From positions 744,001-808,000 of the forward strand of contig CAVWNY010000001.1 of the NCBI GenBank assembly GCA_963756545.1: a stretch of DNA of 64,000 bases, in the 5' to 3' direction. Under the pieces are notes generated by a model, which saw only the letters and a list, made by a program, of their open reading frames with translations, ran no database searches and was not told where the DNA came from. The position numbers were made by a program, and so were the translations under genes. Shown piece after piece: positions 8,618 to 17,882 of this stretch. This stretch comes from DATFDN01 sp963756545 (GTDB lineage Bacteria; Pseudomonadota; Alphaproteobacteria; Acetobacterales; Acetobacteraceae). Each line of letters opens with the position of its first letter. The first letter of the stretch is position 1.

Positions 8618-8734
8618 GGCAATGGCCGCCCGCCGGTCGGGCTGGAGCGGATGCTGCGCATCTACTTTCTGCAGCAGTGGTTCAATCTGTCGGATCCGGC
8701 GGTGGAGGAGGCACTGTATGACTCGGCGGCGATG

Positions 8735-9038
8735 TGGCGCACCGCGCCGGCTCGTTGGTCTGCGTGCTTCGGGCAAGCATGGTCGCCTCAACGGCATCCT
8801 GCTGTGTGACGACGAACGCTCGGAAGTCGGGCCAGTCCGCCGGCGTGCCGTGCAGGTACCGGACTGCCGCGAGAAGCAGGTTCGGCTGTCGCTTGGCTAC
8901 GGGCAGCCGTGTTAGGAAGCCCAAAATCTCCAAATCTTCCGCGATGCTTCGAGCTAGATTTTCGTAGAGTGGGGAACGTCCGTGTGCCTCGCGATCGGCG
9001 AAATTGCGATAGCGAGCCGCAACGAGGACATTCTCCAC
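8735..9038 (-). pseudogene. N-terminal remnant of a DUF2332-type gene
   Basis: About 100 codons remain of a protein with the DUF2332 hallmarks: RSPLYENLARSIAEDLEILGF, then PNLLLAAVRYLHG, and the strongly conserved QTNEPARCA at the point where the IS5 remnant begins. The true family is about 330-360 residues, so over half is missing here; a candidate C-terminal end lies at 6927-7124. The frame runs on into IS sequence to a stop at 8682, adding a proline-rich artefact. The start lies 3 bases beyond the vapC stop, suggesting it was the last gene of a vapB-vapC transcript. Confidence 0.7.
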
Positions 9039-9039
9039 C

Positions 9040-9453
9040 TCAAACTCCCATCACCTCAATTCCGAGCGATCTGGCCGCAGCACACAGTTCCCGATCGAGA
9101 GATGCCAGCGGCAGGCTTCGGCGCTGCGCCAGTTCCAGATACAAGGCATCGTAAATCGTCAAGCCGAAACGAGTTGCCAGGCGAGTCGTGGTCGTCCAGA
9201 CATAGGTGTTCGTGTCGGCATCGGTCACGATCGTCATCAGGGCCAGATCGGCCAGCGCGGCGTCGCGAAAGGCAGCGGCGGTCCGCCCGCGCCGCACGCC
9301 CGATTGCAGGCCGTTCGCGACCTCGGCTGGCCAAATGGCCGGAACCCAGGCTTGGGTGTCAGCGATCCGATCGAATACCTGCTCAATTGCTGGCGTGACT
9401 TCGTCGGAATAGATTCGCGCGAGCGTGGCGGAGCTGTCGAGCACCAAGGTCAT
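9040..9453 (-). CDS. vapC: PIN-domain toxin, VapC type
   Basis: A 137-residue PIN-fold ribonuclease of the VapC toxin class, which cleaves RNA such as tRNA when free of antitoxin. The four acidic active-site residues are present: the aspartate in VLDSSA at the N-terminus, the glutamate in WPAEVANGL, the aspartate in TIYDALYLELA and the one in ASLDREL. Its ATG overlaps the in-frame stop of the preceding antitoxin gene (ATGA) once that gene's frameshift is ignored, the usual toxin-antitoxin coupling. An intact toxin beside a frameshifted antitoxin is paradoxical and is discussed under findings. Confidence 0.88.
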   Translation of the reverse strand: MTLVLDSSATLARIYSDEVTPAIEQVFDRIADTQAWVPAIWPAEVANGLQSGVRRGRTAAAFRDAALADLALMTIVTDADTNTYVWTTTTRLATRFGLTIYDALYLELAQRRSLPLASLDRELCAAARSLGIEVMGV

Positions 9454-9699
9454 TCCCGACCTTCATCGCGCAGAGCCTTCCATTCCTGCCAATCGAACGG
9501 CTGGTTGAGCGCCGCCGCCCGGGCGCGGATTCGCGCCAACGCGGCGTGCGCCTGACTCGAAGTCAAGGACGCGCGTGCTCGGCACCAGCCGCGCCACGGC
9601 TTTGCCGCGGCGCGTAATGACGATTTCCTCGCCGGCCTCGACCCGATCCAGCAAGGCGCCGAGCTTGGTCTTTGCCTCGAAGGCGCCTATTTCGTCCAT
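9450..9699 (-). pseudogene. vapB: Phd/YefM-type antitoxin gene with a +1 frameshift
   Basis: The first 48 residues are a standard Phd/YefM DNA-binding domain: EAKTKLGALLDRVEAGEEIVITRRGKAVARLVP. After VLDFE the frame goes astray. Skipping one base at about 9555 restores a proper toxin-binding tail (QAHAALARIRARA, then NQPFDWQEWKALRDEGRE) that ends in an ATGA overlap with vapC. Repaired length is about 82 residues, normal for the family. Read as given, the product would have an unrelated arginine/glycine-rich tail ending at 9463. The lesion is either a sequencing insertion, a real inactivation, or (least likely) recoding. Confidence 0.8.
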
Positions 9700-9768
9700 G
9701 AGACCAACCAGTCTATTGCCTAGTCTATCTGGACCCTCGCCAGTCTCATGTCCAGGCAGCGATTTGCC

Positions 9769-10988
<1,220 letters not shown>

Positions 10989-10998
<10 letters not shown>

Positions 10999-12359
10999 TC
11001 GCCACCTCCGCGCACGGCACGTGCGTAACCCCGCCGTCGGTCGGCGCGCAAGCCGGGGTGGCGCGCCACCATGCGCTGCGCGGGGCGGAGCGGCGTCGAT
11101 CCGGCCGGCTGGATGGATCCCAAGGGGCGTGTGGCTGCGGTCGGCTCAACGGGTGCGGTCTCCGGCATTGCGAGAGCGAGCAGGGCGACGCCCGCCATCC
11201 CGATCCCGGCCAGAGCCGCGAAAGCCATCCGATCGCCGACCGCATCGGCGATCCAGCCGGCGAGCGAGGTCGAGATCGTCGCGCCGATGCCCGTCGCCAG
11301 CCCGAAGATGCCGATGCACAGATTGAATCGCCCGCGCCCGCGCGTCAGGTCGGCGGCGATGAGCGGCACCATGACGCCGAACACCGCGGCGCTGATGCCG
11401 TCCAGCGCCTGCGCTGTGACGATCAGCGCGGGGGCGGGCAGGATCGCGAACAGCGCGGCCCGCACCGGCAGCGCGGACCAACCGACCAGCAGCACCGTGC
11501 GGCGGCCCCACAGCATGGCTCGCCGGCCGACGAGCGGCGAAGACACCGCCACCACGGCCTGCGGCACCACGATGCAGGCGGCGATGATGAGGCTGGCATA
11601 GGCGCCCGCTTTGGCGGTGATGGTGCCCGCCGCGAGGGGCAGCATCGCGGCGTTGGCCATGTGGAACAACACGACGCACGCCCCGAAGGCGAGCAACCGG
11701 CGGTCGGCCAGGAGTTGGCCGAGCCCGCGCCAGTCGAAGCCGGTGCGCCGCCTCGCCGCCCCCGGGCACGCCGCCGACGCGGGCTCCTTGCCGATGCGAT
11801 GTAGCGCGAACAGCGCGGGCGCAGCGAGCGCCGCCGTCAGCAGGAACACCGAACGGGTGGAGACATAAGTGCCGATCGCGCCCATCACCGCCGCTGCCGC
11901 GCCGTTGCCGATCGCGGCATAGCGCGCGTTGCGGCCCAGCCGTTCGGGAAGGCCGGCGTGGCCCACCAGTCGCAGGCTGACCGCGGCCACCGCCGGGGTC
12001 AGCACGCAGCTCGCGAAGCCATGCAGAATTTCGGCCACGGCCACCGGAAGCTGATAGGGCAAGAGCGCGAGCAGCAAGGCCGATAACGTGATCGCGCCGA
12101 TGCCGCCCGCCAGTGCCGCCCGCTTGCTGCGCGCCGCATCCACCAGCGCGCCGGCCGGGATCTGGCTCACGATGGTCGCGACCGTACCGATGCTCAGCAC
12201 CGCGCCGATCTGCAACTCCGTCCATTTGTGCGAGGCCAGATAGACGGCCAGGAACGCACCGAAGCCGGTTTGCGCGTCGGCGATGAAGAGGTTGAGAAGG
12301 TCAAGCGCGCGCAGGCCGCGAACGCGCGAGAGGATGGGAGGGATCCGCCGCATGCTCAA
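10989..12359 (-). CDS. MFS transporter
   Basis: A 456-residue major-facilitator permease with about twelve hydrophobic segments in two bundles (first half roughly residues 20-215, second half 230-410). The loop between segments 2 and 3 has the conserved charged pattern ALVDAARSKRAAL. The C-terminal 45 residues are hydrophilic, arginine/proline-rich and overlap argG, so they may be cytoplasmic tail. The substrate is unknown; linkage with argG hints at an amino-acid-related compound but is weak evidence. The ATG overlaps the stop of the PRC-barrel gene (ATGA). Confidence 0.88.
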
Positions 12360-12844
12360 TGCGCCGGCACGGGCTTGGCGGGCGTGGCGACGACCACAGG
12401 TGCCGGCTTGTCGGTCAGGCCCTTGTATTCGGGCATTGCCTGGATCTGATCGAGCGACAGATCGAGCGTGATCGGCACCTTCTCGTTCCAGGGCGCGAAG
12501 TGCAGCGTCTTCCAGGCGACCGCGATGCTGCGCATCCCGACGCCCATGAATCCGCCGATGTCGAGCACCGCGGCCTGCGGCTGGCCGGTGCCGTCCACCA
12601 GCACGTCGGTCAGCCGGCCGACCGGCTTGCCCTCCGGCCCGGTGACAATGCGGCCCAGGATCGCGACCACCTGATCCTTGTCGACCGGCTGTACGGTGGT
12701 CGGCGGCTTGGCTGGCGCCGACGGCTTGAGTGCGGGCGCCGGAGCGGGGCCGGCCGACTTCGCCGACGGCGCCGTCTCGGCGCGCGCGGCCTCGCTCAGG
12801 GCGACCAGCATGGCGAGCGTGGCGGCCGAACGTCGGGACAGCAC
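12356..12844 (-). CDS. Exported PRC-barrel domain protein
   Basis: A 162-residue protein with an N-terminal signal peptide (RRSAATLAMLVALSEAARA, cleavage near residue 22), a proline/alanine-rich linker to about residue 55, then a PRC-barrel-like domain (VAILGRIVTGPEGKPVGRLTD, then VLVDGTGQPQAAVLDIGGFMG and KTLHF). PRC barrels are small beta-barrels found in photosynthetic reaction-centre H subunits and many RNA-processing or envelope proteins; no specific role can be given. Likely periplasmic. It is the first gene of the run that leads to argG. Confidence 0.75.
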   Translation of the reverse strand: MLSRRSAATLAMLVALSEAARAETAPSAKSAGPAPAPALKPSAPAKPPTTVQPVDKDQVVAILGRIVTGPEGKPVGRLTDVLVDGTGQPQAAVLDIGGFMGVGMRSIAVAWKTLHFAPWNEKVPITLDLSLDQIQAMPEYKGLTDKPAPVVVATPAKPVPAH

Positions 12845-13077
12845 GGGGTTCCTCCAGGGGCGATGGGCTCGCTTGGCCGGGTCACGCGTCGGGCGCCCGC
12901 CGATGTGGGAGCGCCGCGCCGACTGGCGGGAGCCCGGGATGCGAGCAGACTCGCGGTAGCTGGTGCTTGCGAAGCCGTGCCATCACGTTTTCATCACAAA
13001 CACGAGACCTGCCTTCATTACAACAAATTCCTGAGTGCGACGTTCAAAATGGCCGCGCGGGCCGTTTCTTTCGAGAG

Positions 13078-14388
13078 ATGCGCCACATCACCTTGCGCGG
13101 CGAGACGGATTTCACGGGCTGGCGGCAGGCCGCCCGCGCGCTGGCGGTGTCCGGGGTGCCGCCCGAGCAGGTGCGTTGGGGGGTGGACGGCAAAGCAGCC
13201 GCGTCAGCGCCGCCGAGAACCCCCTCGGAGGGCGGCTTCTCCGTCCCGCGTGCCTTGGTGACGCTCGCCGGGCTCGCGGTGCAGGCGCGCGATCCGGGAC
13301 GCTTTGACCTGCTCTACCGGCTCATCTGGCGCGCCCAGGCGGGTGCGCTGGAGCTGGAGGACGATTCGGACGAGGAGGTGCGGCGCGTGCGGGGGCTGGC
13401 GCTGGCCGTTCGGGCCGAGGCGCATCGGATGCGGACTCAACTGCGGTACCTTGCCGTCGGGGAGCGGCGCATCGGCTGGTATCGGCCGGCGCATCATGTG
13501 CTGGAGGCGGACGCGCAGCTTGTGGCGCGCCGCTTCGCGAGTATCGCCGGCTCGATCCTGACGCCGGAGGCCAGCGCGCATTGGGACGGCGCCGGCCTGC
13601 GCTTCGGCCCCGGCGTCGAGGTCGCGGCGGTGCCGGACGACGCGGCCCTCGCGGCCTACTGGCGCAGCTACGGCGACGAGATGCTGGAAGCGGCGCGTCC
13701 CGGCACGAGCGTCCCCGAGGCGGAGGCGCTGGCCGAAGACCCGTGGCCGCCGGACCGGGCCTCGATCGGGCCCGTGGTGATGCCGGGGGACGCCGATGCC
13801 GACGTTGAGCAGGCCGCACGCGAGGCGTCGGATTGCCGCCGCTGCCCGCTCTATGCGCCGGCGACGCAGACCGTTTTCGGCGAGGGGCCGGCGGGGGCGC
13901 GCGCGCTGTTCGTGGGCGAGGTGCCGGGCGACCAGGAGGACGTGATCGGCCGACCCTTCGTCGGCCCCGCCGGGCAGTTGCTGGACCGCGCGATGCTGGA
14001 GGCCGGTATCGACCGGCGCGCCGTCTACGTCACGAATGCCGTCAAGCATTTCAAGTTCATCCCGCGCGGCAAGCGCCGGATGCACCAGACGCCGGACGCT
14101 GCCGAGGTGAAGGCGTGCGGCTTCTGGCTGGACGTGGAGCGCGTGCGCCTGCGGCCCGCGCTGATTGTCCTGATGGGCGCGACGGCGGCCCGTGCCGTGC
14201 TCGGCCGCGCCGTCACCATCGGGCGCGAGCGGGGGCGGCCGTTCCGCCTATCGGAGACGGAAACCGGATTCGTGACGGTGCATCCTTCGTTCCTGCTGCG
14301 GGTGCCGGACGCCGAGGCGAAGCGCCGGGAGTACCGGGCGTTCGTCGAGGACTTGCGGCGTGTGGCGGGCCTGATGCAATCGAAGTGA
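13078..14388 (+). CDS. udgX: DUF4130 - UdgX fusion (uracil-DNA cross-linking family 4-type glycosylase)
   Basis: A 436-residue fusion. Residues 1-240 match the DUF4130 domain often found with UdgX. Residues about 250-430 are a family-4-like uracil-DNA glycosylase with GEVPGDQEDVIGRPFVGPAG, TNAVKHFKF and HPSFLLR. The distinctive UdgX insert GKRRMHQTP is present; in Mycobacterium smegmatis UdgX the histidine of the matching KRRIHKTP loop becomes covalently attached to DNA after uracil removal. The cysteine pair CRRC before the core fits the Fe-S ligands of this family. The frame is open upstream to 12730, but the ATG at 13078 matches the family start. The usual partner, a radical SAM protein (TIGR03916), is not adjacent. 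About 230 bases upstream hold no gene. Confidence 0.9.
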   Translation: MRHITLRGETDFTGWRQAARALAVSGVPPEQVRWGVDGKAAASAPPRTPSEGGFSVPRALVTLAGLAVQARDPGRFDLLYRLIWRAQAGALELEDDSDEEVRRVRGLALAVRAEAHRMRTQLRYLAVGERRIGWYRPAHHVLEADAQLVARRFASIAGSILTPEASAHWDGAGLRFGPGVEVAAVPDDAALAAYWRSYGDEMLEAARPGTSVPEAEALAEDPWPPDRASIGPVVMPGDADADVEQAAREASDCRRCPLYAPATQTVFGEGPAGARALFVGEVPGDQEDVIGRPFVGPAGQLLDRAMLEAGIDRRAVYVTNAVKHFKFIPRGKRRMHQTPDAAEVKACGFWLDVERVRLRPALIVLMGATAARAVLGRAVTIGRERGRPFRLSETETGFVTVHPSFLLRVPDAEAKRREYRAFVEDLRRVAGLMQSK

Positions 14389-14410
14389 GAACCCGGGCGT
14401 AACAGGCTCT

Positions 14411-14800
14411 CTACCCCCGCTGGATCAGCTCGATCGACACGTTCTCTGGCCCGCGCAGGAACGCGATGCGCACGCCCGGCCGGGCCGTCGTGGGGTCCAT
14501 CGTGAAGCGCACGCCCTTTGCCTTCAGCTCGGCGGCGGCGGCGTCGATGTCGGGCACCGTCAGGCCGATATGCTCCAGGCCCATGTAGGGAGCATCCGGC
14601 GCCGGCCTGGTCTCGACGGAAGGGTTGGCCGGCGCGACGAACACCTTCTGGCCGCCGCCCAGCAGCAGATCGACGCGCGGGGGACCACCGGGCTGGGGCG
14701 TGTGGATCACCTCCGCGCCCAGCATCTGCTGGTACCAGCGTGCCGTCGCCTCCGGGTCCGGACTGCGGAGATGGATGTGCTCCCAGGTGAAGGTGGCCAT
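14411..14800 (-). CDS. VOC-superfamily (glyoxalase/dioxygenase-like) protein
   Basis: A single-module VOC protein of 129 residues with paired beta-alpha-beta-beta-beta units. The first half opens FTWEHIHLRSPDPEATARWYQQMLG and the second contains YMGLEHIGLTVPDIDAAAAELKAKG. Histidines in EHIHL and LEHIGL and the glutamate in VSIELI are placed as metal ligands in this fold. The start at 14800 follows GGAGG (cgggaggacataag); the open frame continues upstream but without family similarity. Function (lyase, isomerase or dioxygenase) cannot be decided. Confidence 0.85.
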   Translation of the reverse strand: MATFTWEHIHLRSPDPEATARWYQQMLGAEVIHTPQPGGPPRVDLLLGGGQKVFVAPANPSVETRPAPDAPYMGLEHIGLTVPDIDAAAAELKAKGVRFTMDPTTARPGVRIAFLRGPENVSIELIQRG

Positions 14801-14908
14801 CTTATGTCCTCCCGCTATTTCGGTCTGCCCAATTAGCTCACCGAACCGCGTACGCGGCAAGAGAAGGTCGGCCTTCCCAACGCCGCCGCCCGGCGTCACA
14901 CTCCGTCC

Positions 14909-15583
14909 ATGTCGCGCCGCCTCGTCGAGATCACCCCGGATCTGATGCTGCGGGCTTATCGCCACGGATTGTTCCCGATGGCGGAGACGCGCCGTGGAGA
15001 CCGGCTATACTGGCTCGACCCGGAACGGCGCGGGGTTCTGCCGCTCGATCGCTTCCATCTCTCGCGGCGGCTGATGCGGACCGTCCTGTCGGGCGGGTTC
15101 GAGATCGCCGCCGACCGCGATTTCGCCGCGACGATCGCCGGCTGCGCCGCCGCCGCGCCAGGGCGGGAAGACACCTGGATCAACCCGCAGATCGAAGCCC
15201 TGTTTATCGAACTGCACCGGATGGGCGCGGCGCATTCGCTGGAGTGCCGGCGCGAGGGTCGGCTGGTGGGCGGGCTCTACGGCGTCGCCCTCGGCGGGGT
15301 CTTCTTTGGCGAGAGCATGTTCAGCACCGTCCGGGACGCCTCCAAGGTGGCGCTCGTGCATCTGGTGGCGCGGCTGCGCGCGTCCGGCTTCCGCCTGCTC
15401 GACACACAGTTCGTCACCGCGCACCTGGCGCAGTTCGGCGCTCGGGAGATCCCGCGCGAAGAGTACCGCGTCCTGCTCGCCGTCGCGCTTGACACGCCGG
15501 CGCGATGGGTCACCGAGCTGGGCTCCGCGAGAGTGGACGCCGAGATCCGGGCTCTGGACATGTCGGCGATTCGGGCAACGTAA
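14909..15583 (+). CDS. aat: Leucyl/phenylalanyl-tRNA-protein transferase
   Basis: Transfers Leu or Phe from aminoacyl-tRNA to proteins with N-terminal Arg or Lys, making them ClpS/ClpAP substrates (N-end rule). The 224 residues show the family core: ITPDLMLRAYRHGLFPMA, YWLDPERRGVLPL, TWINPQIEALFIELH and the diagnostic GGVFFGESMFSTVRDASKVAL. Further downstream LLDTQFVTAHLAQFGA is also conserved. Cytosolic. The gene is divergent from the VOC gene and stands alone. Confidence 0.95.
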   Translation: MSRRLVEITPDLMLRAYRHGLFPMAETRRGDRLYWLDPERRGVLPLDRFHLSRRLMRTVLSGGFEIAADRDFAATIAGCAAAAPGREDTWINPQIEALFIELHRMGAAHSLECRREGRLVGGLYGVALGGVFFGESMFSTVRDASKVALVHLVARLRASGFRLLDTQFVTAHLAQFGAREIPREEYRVLLAVALDTPARWVTELGSARVDAEIRALDMSAIRAT

Positions 15584-15647
15584 GGCGCGCTGACACCATG
15601 TCTTGACGGCCCTGCCGGCGAGGCGCCGCCGGCTCCGTAGCCTGTTC

Positions 15648-16616
15648 TCATACGAACCGCGCCAGCCGTACCGCCGTGTGCCCGCGGTTCGGGCGCAGGC
15701 TCGGCATCACCAGCAGGCACTCGTCGTGCGGGGTGCGTATTTCCGTGCCGCCGTCGAGCGCGATGAGCGTATTACGCCGGGGGATGATGTCGCCGCCGCG
15801 CCAGGGCTGGACGAAGGCGAAACTGCCGGTCGCCGCCGTCACCGCTTGCGTCACCTCCGCCACGCGCTGGCGGGCGCGGCGCGGGCGGGGCGGCAGGGCG
15901 GGCGTTTCGGGGGCCATGCGCAAGTGGTGCAGCACGCCGGCAATGGCGGCCAGGGTCGTGTCCACCGTCGACGGTTCCCAATGCTGGCCGGCCTCGATCA
16001 GGTTAGCCGCGAATGGGGTCGCGTGATCGCTGAAGCGTGCATAGTCGATCAGTCTTGGGCCGCCGGCGTGGCCGTGGTCGGAGACCACCAGATGCGGCAC
16101 GCCGATCCCGCGAGCGAGCCGCCGGCCCTTTTCCGTTCCGCCACTCAGCATCAGGGGATCGGACGCCCATAGCATGGAGTGCAGGTCGAGCAGCACGTCC
16201 ACAGTCTCGATTAGCGGACGGATCTCGCGCGCCCGCGCCAGCTCGTTCGATCGGCGCGGCCCATCGAGCGTGCCAGCGTCCCAGACGCGGTTGATGTCCT
16301 CGTCCACGAAGCGCGACAGCGTCGGCTGACGCGGGTCGAAACGCTGGAAGGCGGCGAGATTGACGAACCCGAACGTCAAGCGCCCCCGCGTCGGCGCGAG
16401 ACGAGCGCGCAGCAGCCGATCGAGCGCGATGGCGCCGGCGATCTCGTTGCCGTGCGACAGCGCGAGCAGGGCGACATGCGGGCCCGGAATTGGGCTCGCG
16501 CGCGTGGTGAATCCCGGCACGCCGGTATTGCCCTCGTGCCAGGGCCGGATGTCCGGCGCGGCGAGCCGCACGTCGAAGCGCGGCACGATCATCGACGTGA
16601 ATTCGGGCGCGGTCAC
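15648..16616 (-). CDS. Succinylglutamate desuccinylase/aspartoacylase-family zinc hydrolase
   Basis: A 322-residue zinc-dependent deacylase of the AstE/AspA (M14-like) group. Zinc ligands are seen in ALSHGNEIAG (H and E) and the downstream histidine in LLDLHSM. The catalytic glutamate is probably the one in ANLIEAGQHW. A C-terminal beta domain ends in IRTPHDECLLVMPS. The GTG start overlaps the argE stop (GTGA), so it is translationally coupled to argE; together they suggest removal of acyl groups from amino-acid derivatives. Substrate unknown. Confidence 0.82.
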   Translation of the reverse strand: MTAPEFTSMIVPRFDVRLAAPDIRPWHEGNTGVPGFTTRASPIPGPHVALLALSHGNEIAGAIALDRLLRARLAPTRGRLTFGFVNLAAFQRFDPRQPTLSRFVDEDINRVWDAGTLDGPRRSNELARAREIRPLIETVDVLLDLHSMLWASDPLMLSGGTEKGRRLARGIGVPHLVVSDHGHAGGPRLIDYARFSDHATPFAANLIEAGQHWEPSTVDTTLAAIAGVLHHLRMAPETPALPPRPRRARQRVAEVTQAVTAATGSFAFVQPWRGGDIIPRRNTLIALDGGTEIRTPHDECLLVMPSLRPNRGHTAVRLARFV

Positions 16617-17792
16617 GCGGCCAGTCGATCCGTCAGCGCGCGGATGAAGGCGTCGCACGCAACGAGTTCGCTCTCGGCGATCCATTCATCCGGCTGGTGC
16701 GCCTGTGCGATGTGGCCGGGTCCGCAGATGATCGTGGGAATACCGGCAGTCTCATAGAATCCGCCCTCGGTGCCGTAGCTGACCTTCCCGGTGCTGTTGG
16801 AGCCTGTGAGCTGCTTGACCAAGGTGGCCAGGTCGTGATCGGGAGGCAGCGACATGCCCGGCATGTTCACCAGCACCTCGTAGGCGAACCCCGTCTCGGG
16901 GCTGACCGCCTTCATCGCCGGCTCGATCGTGCGTGCGACATGGGTCCGCAGACGCTCGACCTCGCGCTGGGGGTCATCGGCGGGAATGTAGCGCCACTCC
17001 ATGACGAACTCGGCGCGTTCGGGGATGATGTTCAGGATGGTGCCGCCGTAAACCGTGCCGACGTGGATCGTGGTGTGCGGCGGGTCGAAGCCATCCTCAA
17101 ACGGGCCTGTGCCCGCGAAGCGCCGGGCTTCGCCGGCGACATAAGCGATCGCCTCGGCGGCGGCATGGACGGCGTTGACGCCCTTGGCGGGGTCGCTCGA
17201 ATGGCCGGGCTTGCCGCGCACGCGCACCTCCAAGTTCAGCTTCCCCTTGTGCGCCAGAATCGGCTGCATCCCCGACGGCTCGCCCACGATGCACAGCGCG
17301 GGCTTCAGGTTGGAGTCCGCCAGGTCCTGGATCAGCCGCTGCGCGCCGGCGCAGCCGACTTCCTCGTCATAGGAGATGAACAGGTGCAACGGTTTCGTCA
17401 GGCGCCGCGCCCGGATCGCCGGCACCGCCGACAGGCAGGCCGCGACGAAGCCTTTCATGTCGCAGGCGCCGCGCGCATGGAGCCGCCCGGCCTCGCGCCG
17501 CAGCGCGAACGGATCGGCGCTCCATGCCTGCCCGTCGACGGGAACCGTGTCCACATGTCCCGAGAGGGCGATGCCGCCCGGCTCGAGCGGGCCGATGACG
17601 GCGTGGAGGTTGGCCTTGCTGGCGTCGTCGTTCGGTACTGACGCGATAGGGTACGCCGTGCTGGTCCAGATAGGCGCGGACGAAGCCGATCAGCCCGAGG
17701 TTGGAATTGCGGCTCGTGGTGTCGAACGCCACCAGCCGCTCGAGCAGTTCGACGGTGGATAAATTCGAGGAGTTACCGGCTTGCCCCATCAT
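16613..17792 (-). pseudogene. argE: Acetylornithine deacetylase-type M20 peptidase gene with a +1 frameshift
   Basis: Two frames together encode a full-length (about 392 residues) ArgE/DapE-type deacetylase. Frame one (17792 to about 17640) begins MMGQAGNSSNLSTVELLERL and reaches YLDQHGVPYRVS. After one extra base at about 17639 the second frame continues VPNDDASKANLHAVIGPLEP to the zinc motif GHVDTVPVDG. Further M20 landmarks are GACDMKGF and ISYDEEVGCAGA, with a C-terminal histidine in GPGHIAQAHQPDEW. Every zinc-ligand position is kept, so the break is recent or a sequencing error. The enzyme would deacetylate N-acetylornithine for arginine synthesis or act on related acyl-amino acids. Confidence 0.85.
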
Positions 17793-17882
17793 GGGGACAG
17801 TCTATACAGCCGGCGCCCACCGGCAACCGCGCCGCCCTCACGCCTGCCGTTGGCAACTATCACGCAACAAGACCGAGCGCGC

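Larger units (their letters stand above)
7129..8734 (+). mobile_element. IS5-family element remnant, interrupted by an IS630-family element
   Basis: The left end is placed right after CTAA (7125-7128), the CTAR-type target favoured by IS5-group elements. GGACTCTCTGATCAAGTTGACC follows as the presumed terminal repeat. Transposase coding resumes after the nested IS630 and stops at about 8734, where sequence of the DUF2332 gene begins. The right two thirds of the element, including its right terminal repeat, are missing, so the element is dead and was probably deleted together with the middle of the host gene. Confidence 0.75.
7207..8734 (+). pseudogene. IS5-family transposase, N-terminal third, split by IS630 insertion
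   Basis: The first segment (7207-7345) encodes MRQATLASVGFERYAKTTRR and continues to the family motif LCALIEPVYPK. Removing 7348-8617 joins this in frame to LGNGRPPVGLERMLRIYF and then LQQWFNLSDPAVEEALYDS, the standard N-terminal domain of IS5-type transposases. The join at a TA dinucleotide is exact. The DDE catalytic domain is absent because the sequence is truncated after about 88 residues. Not functional. Confidence 0.85.
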
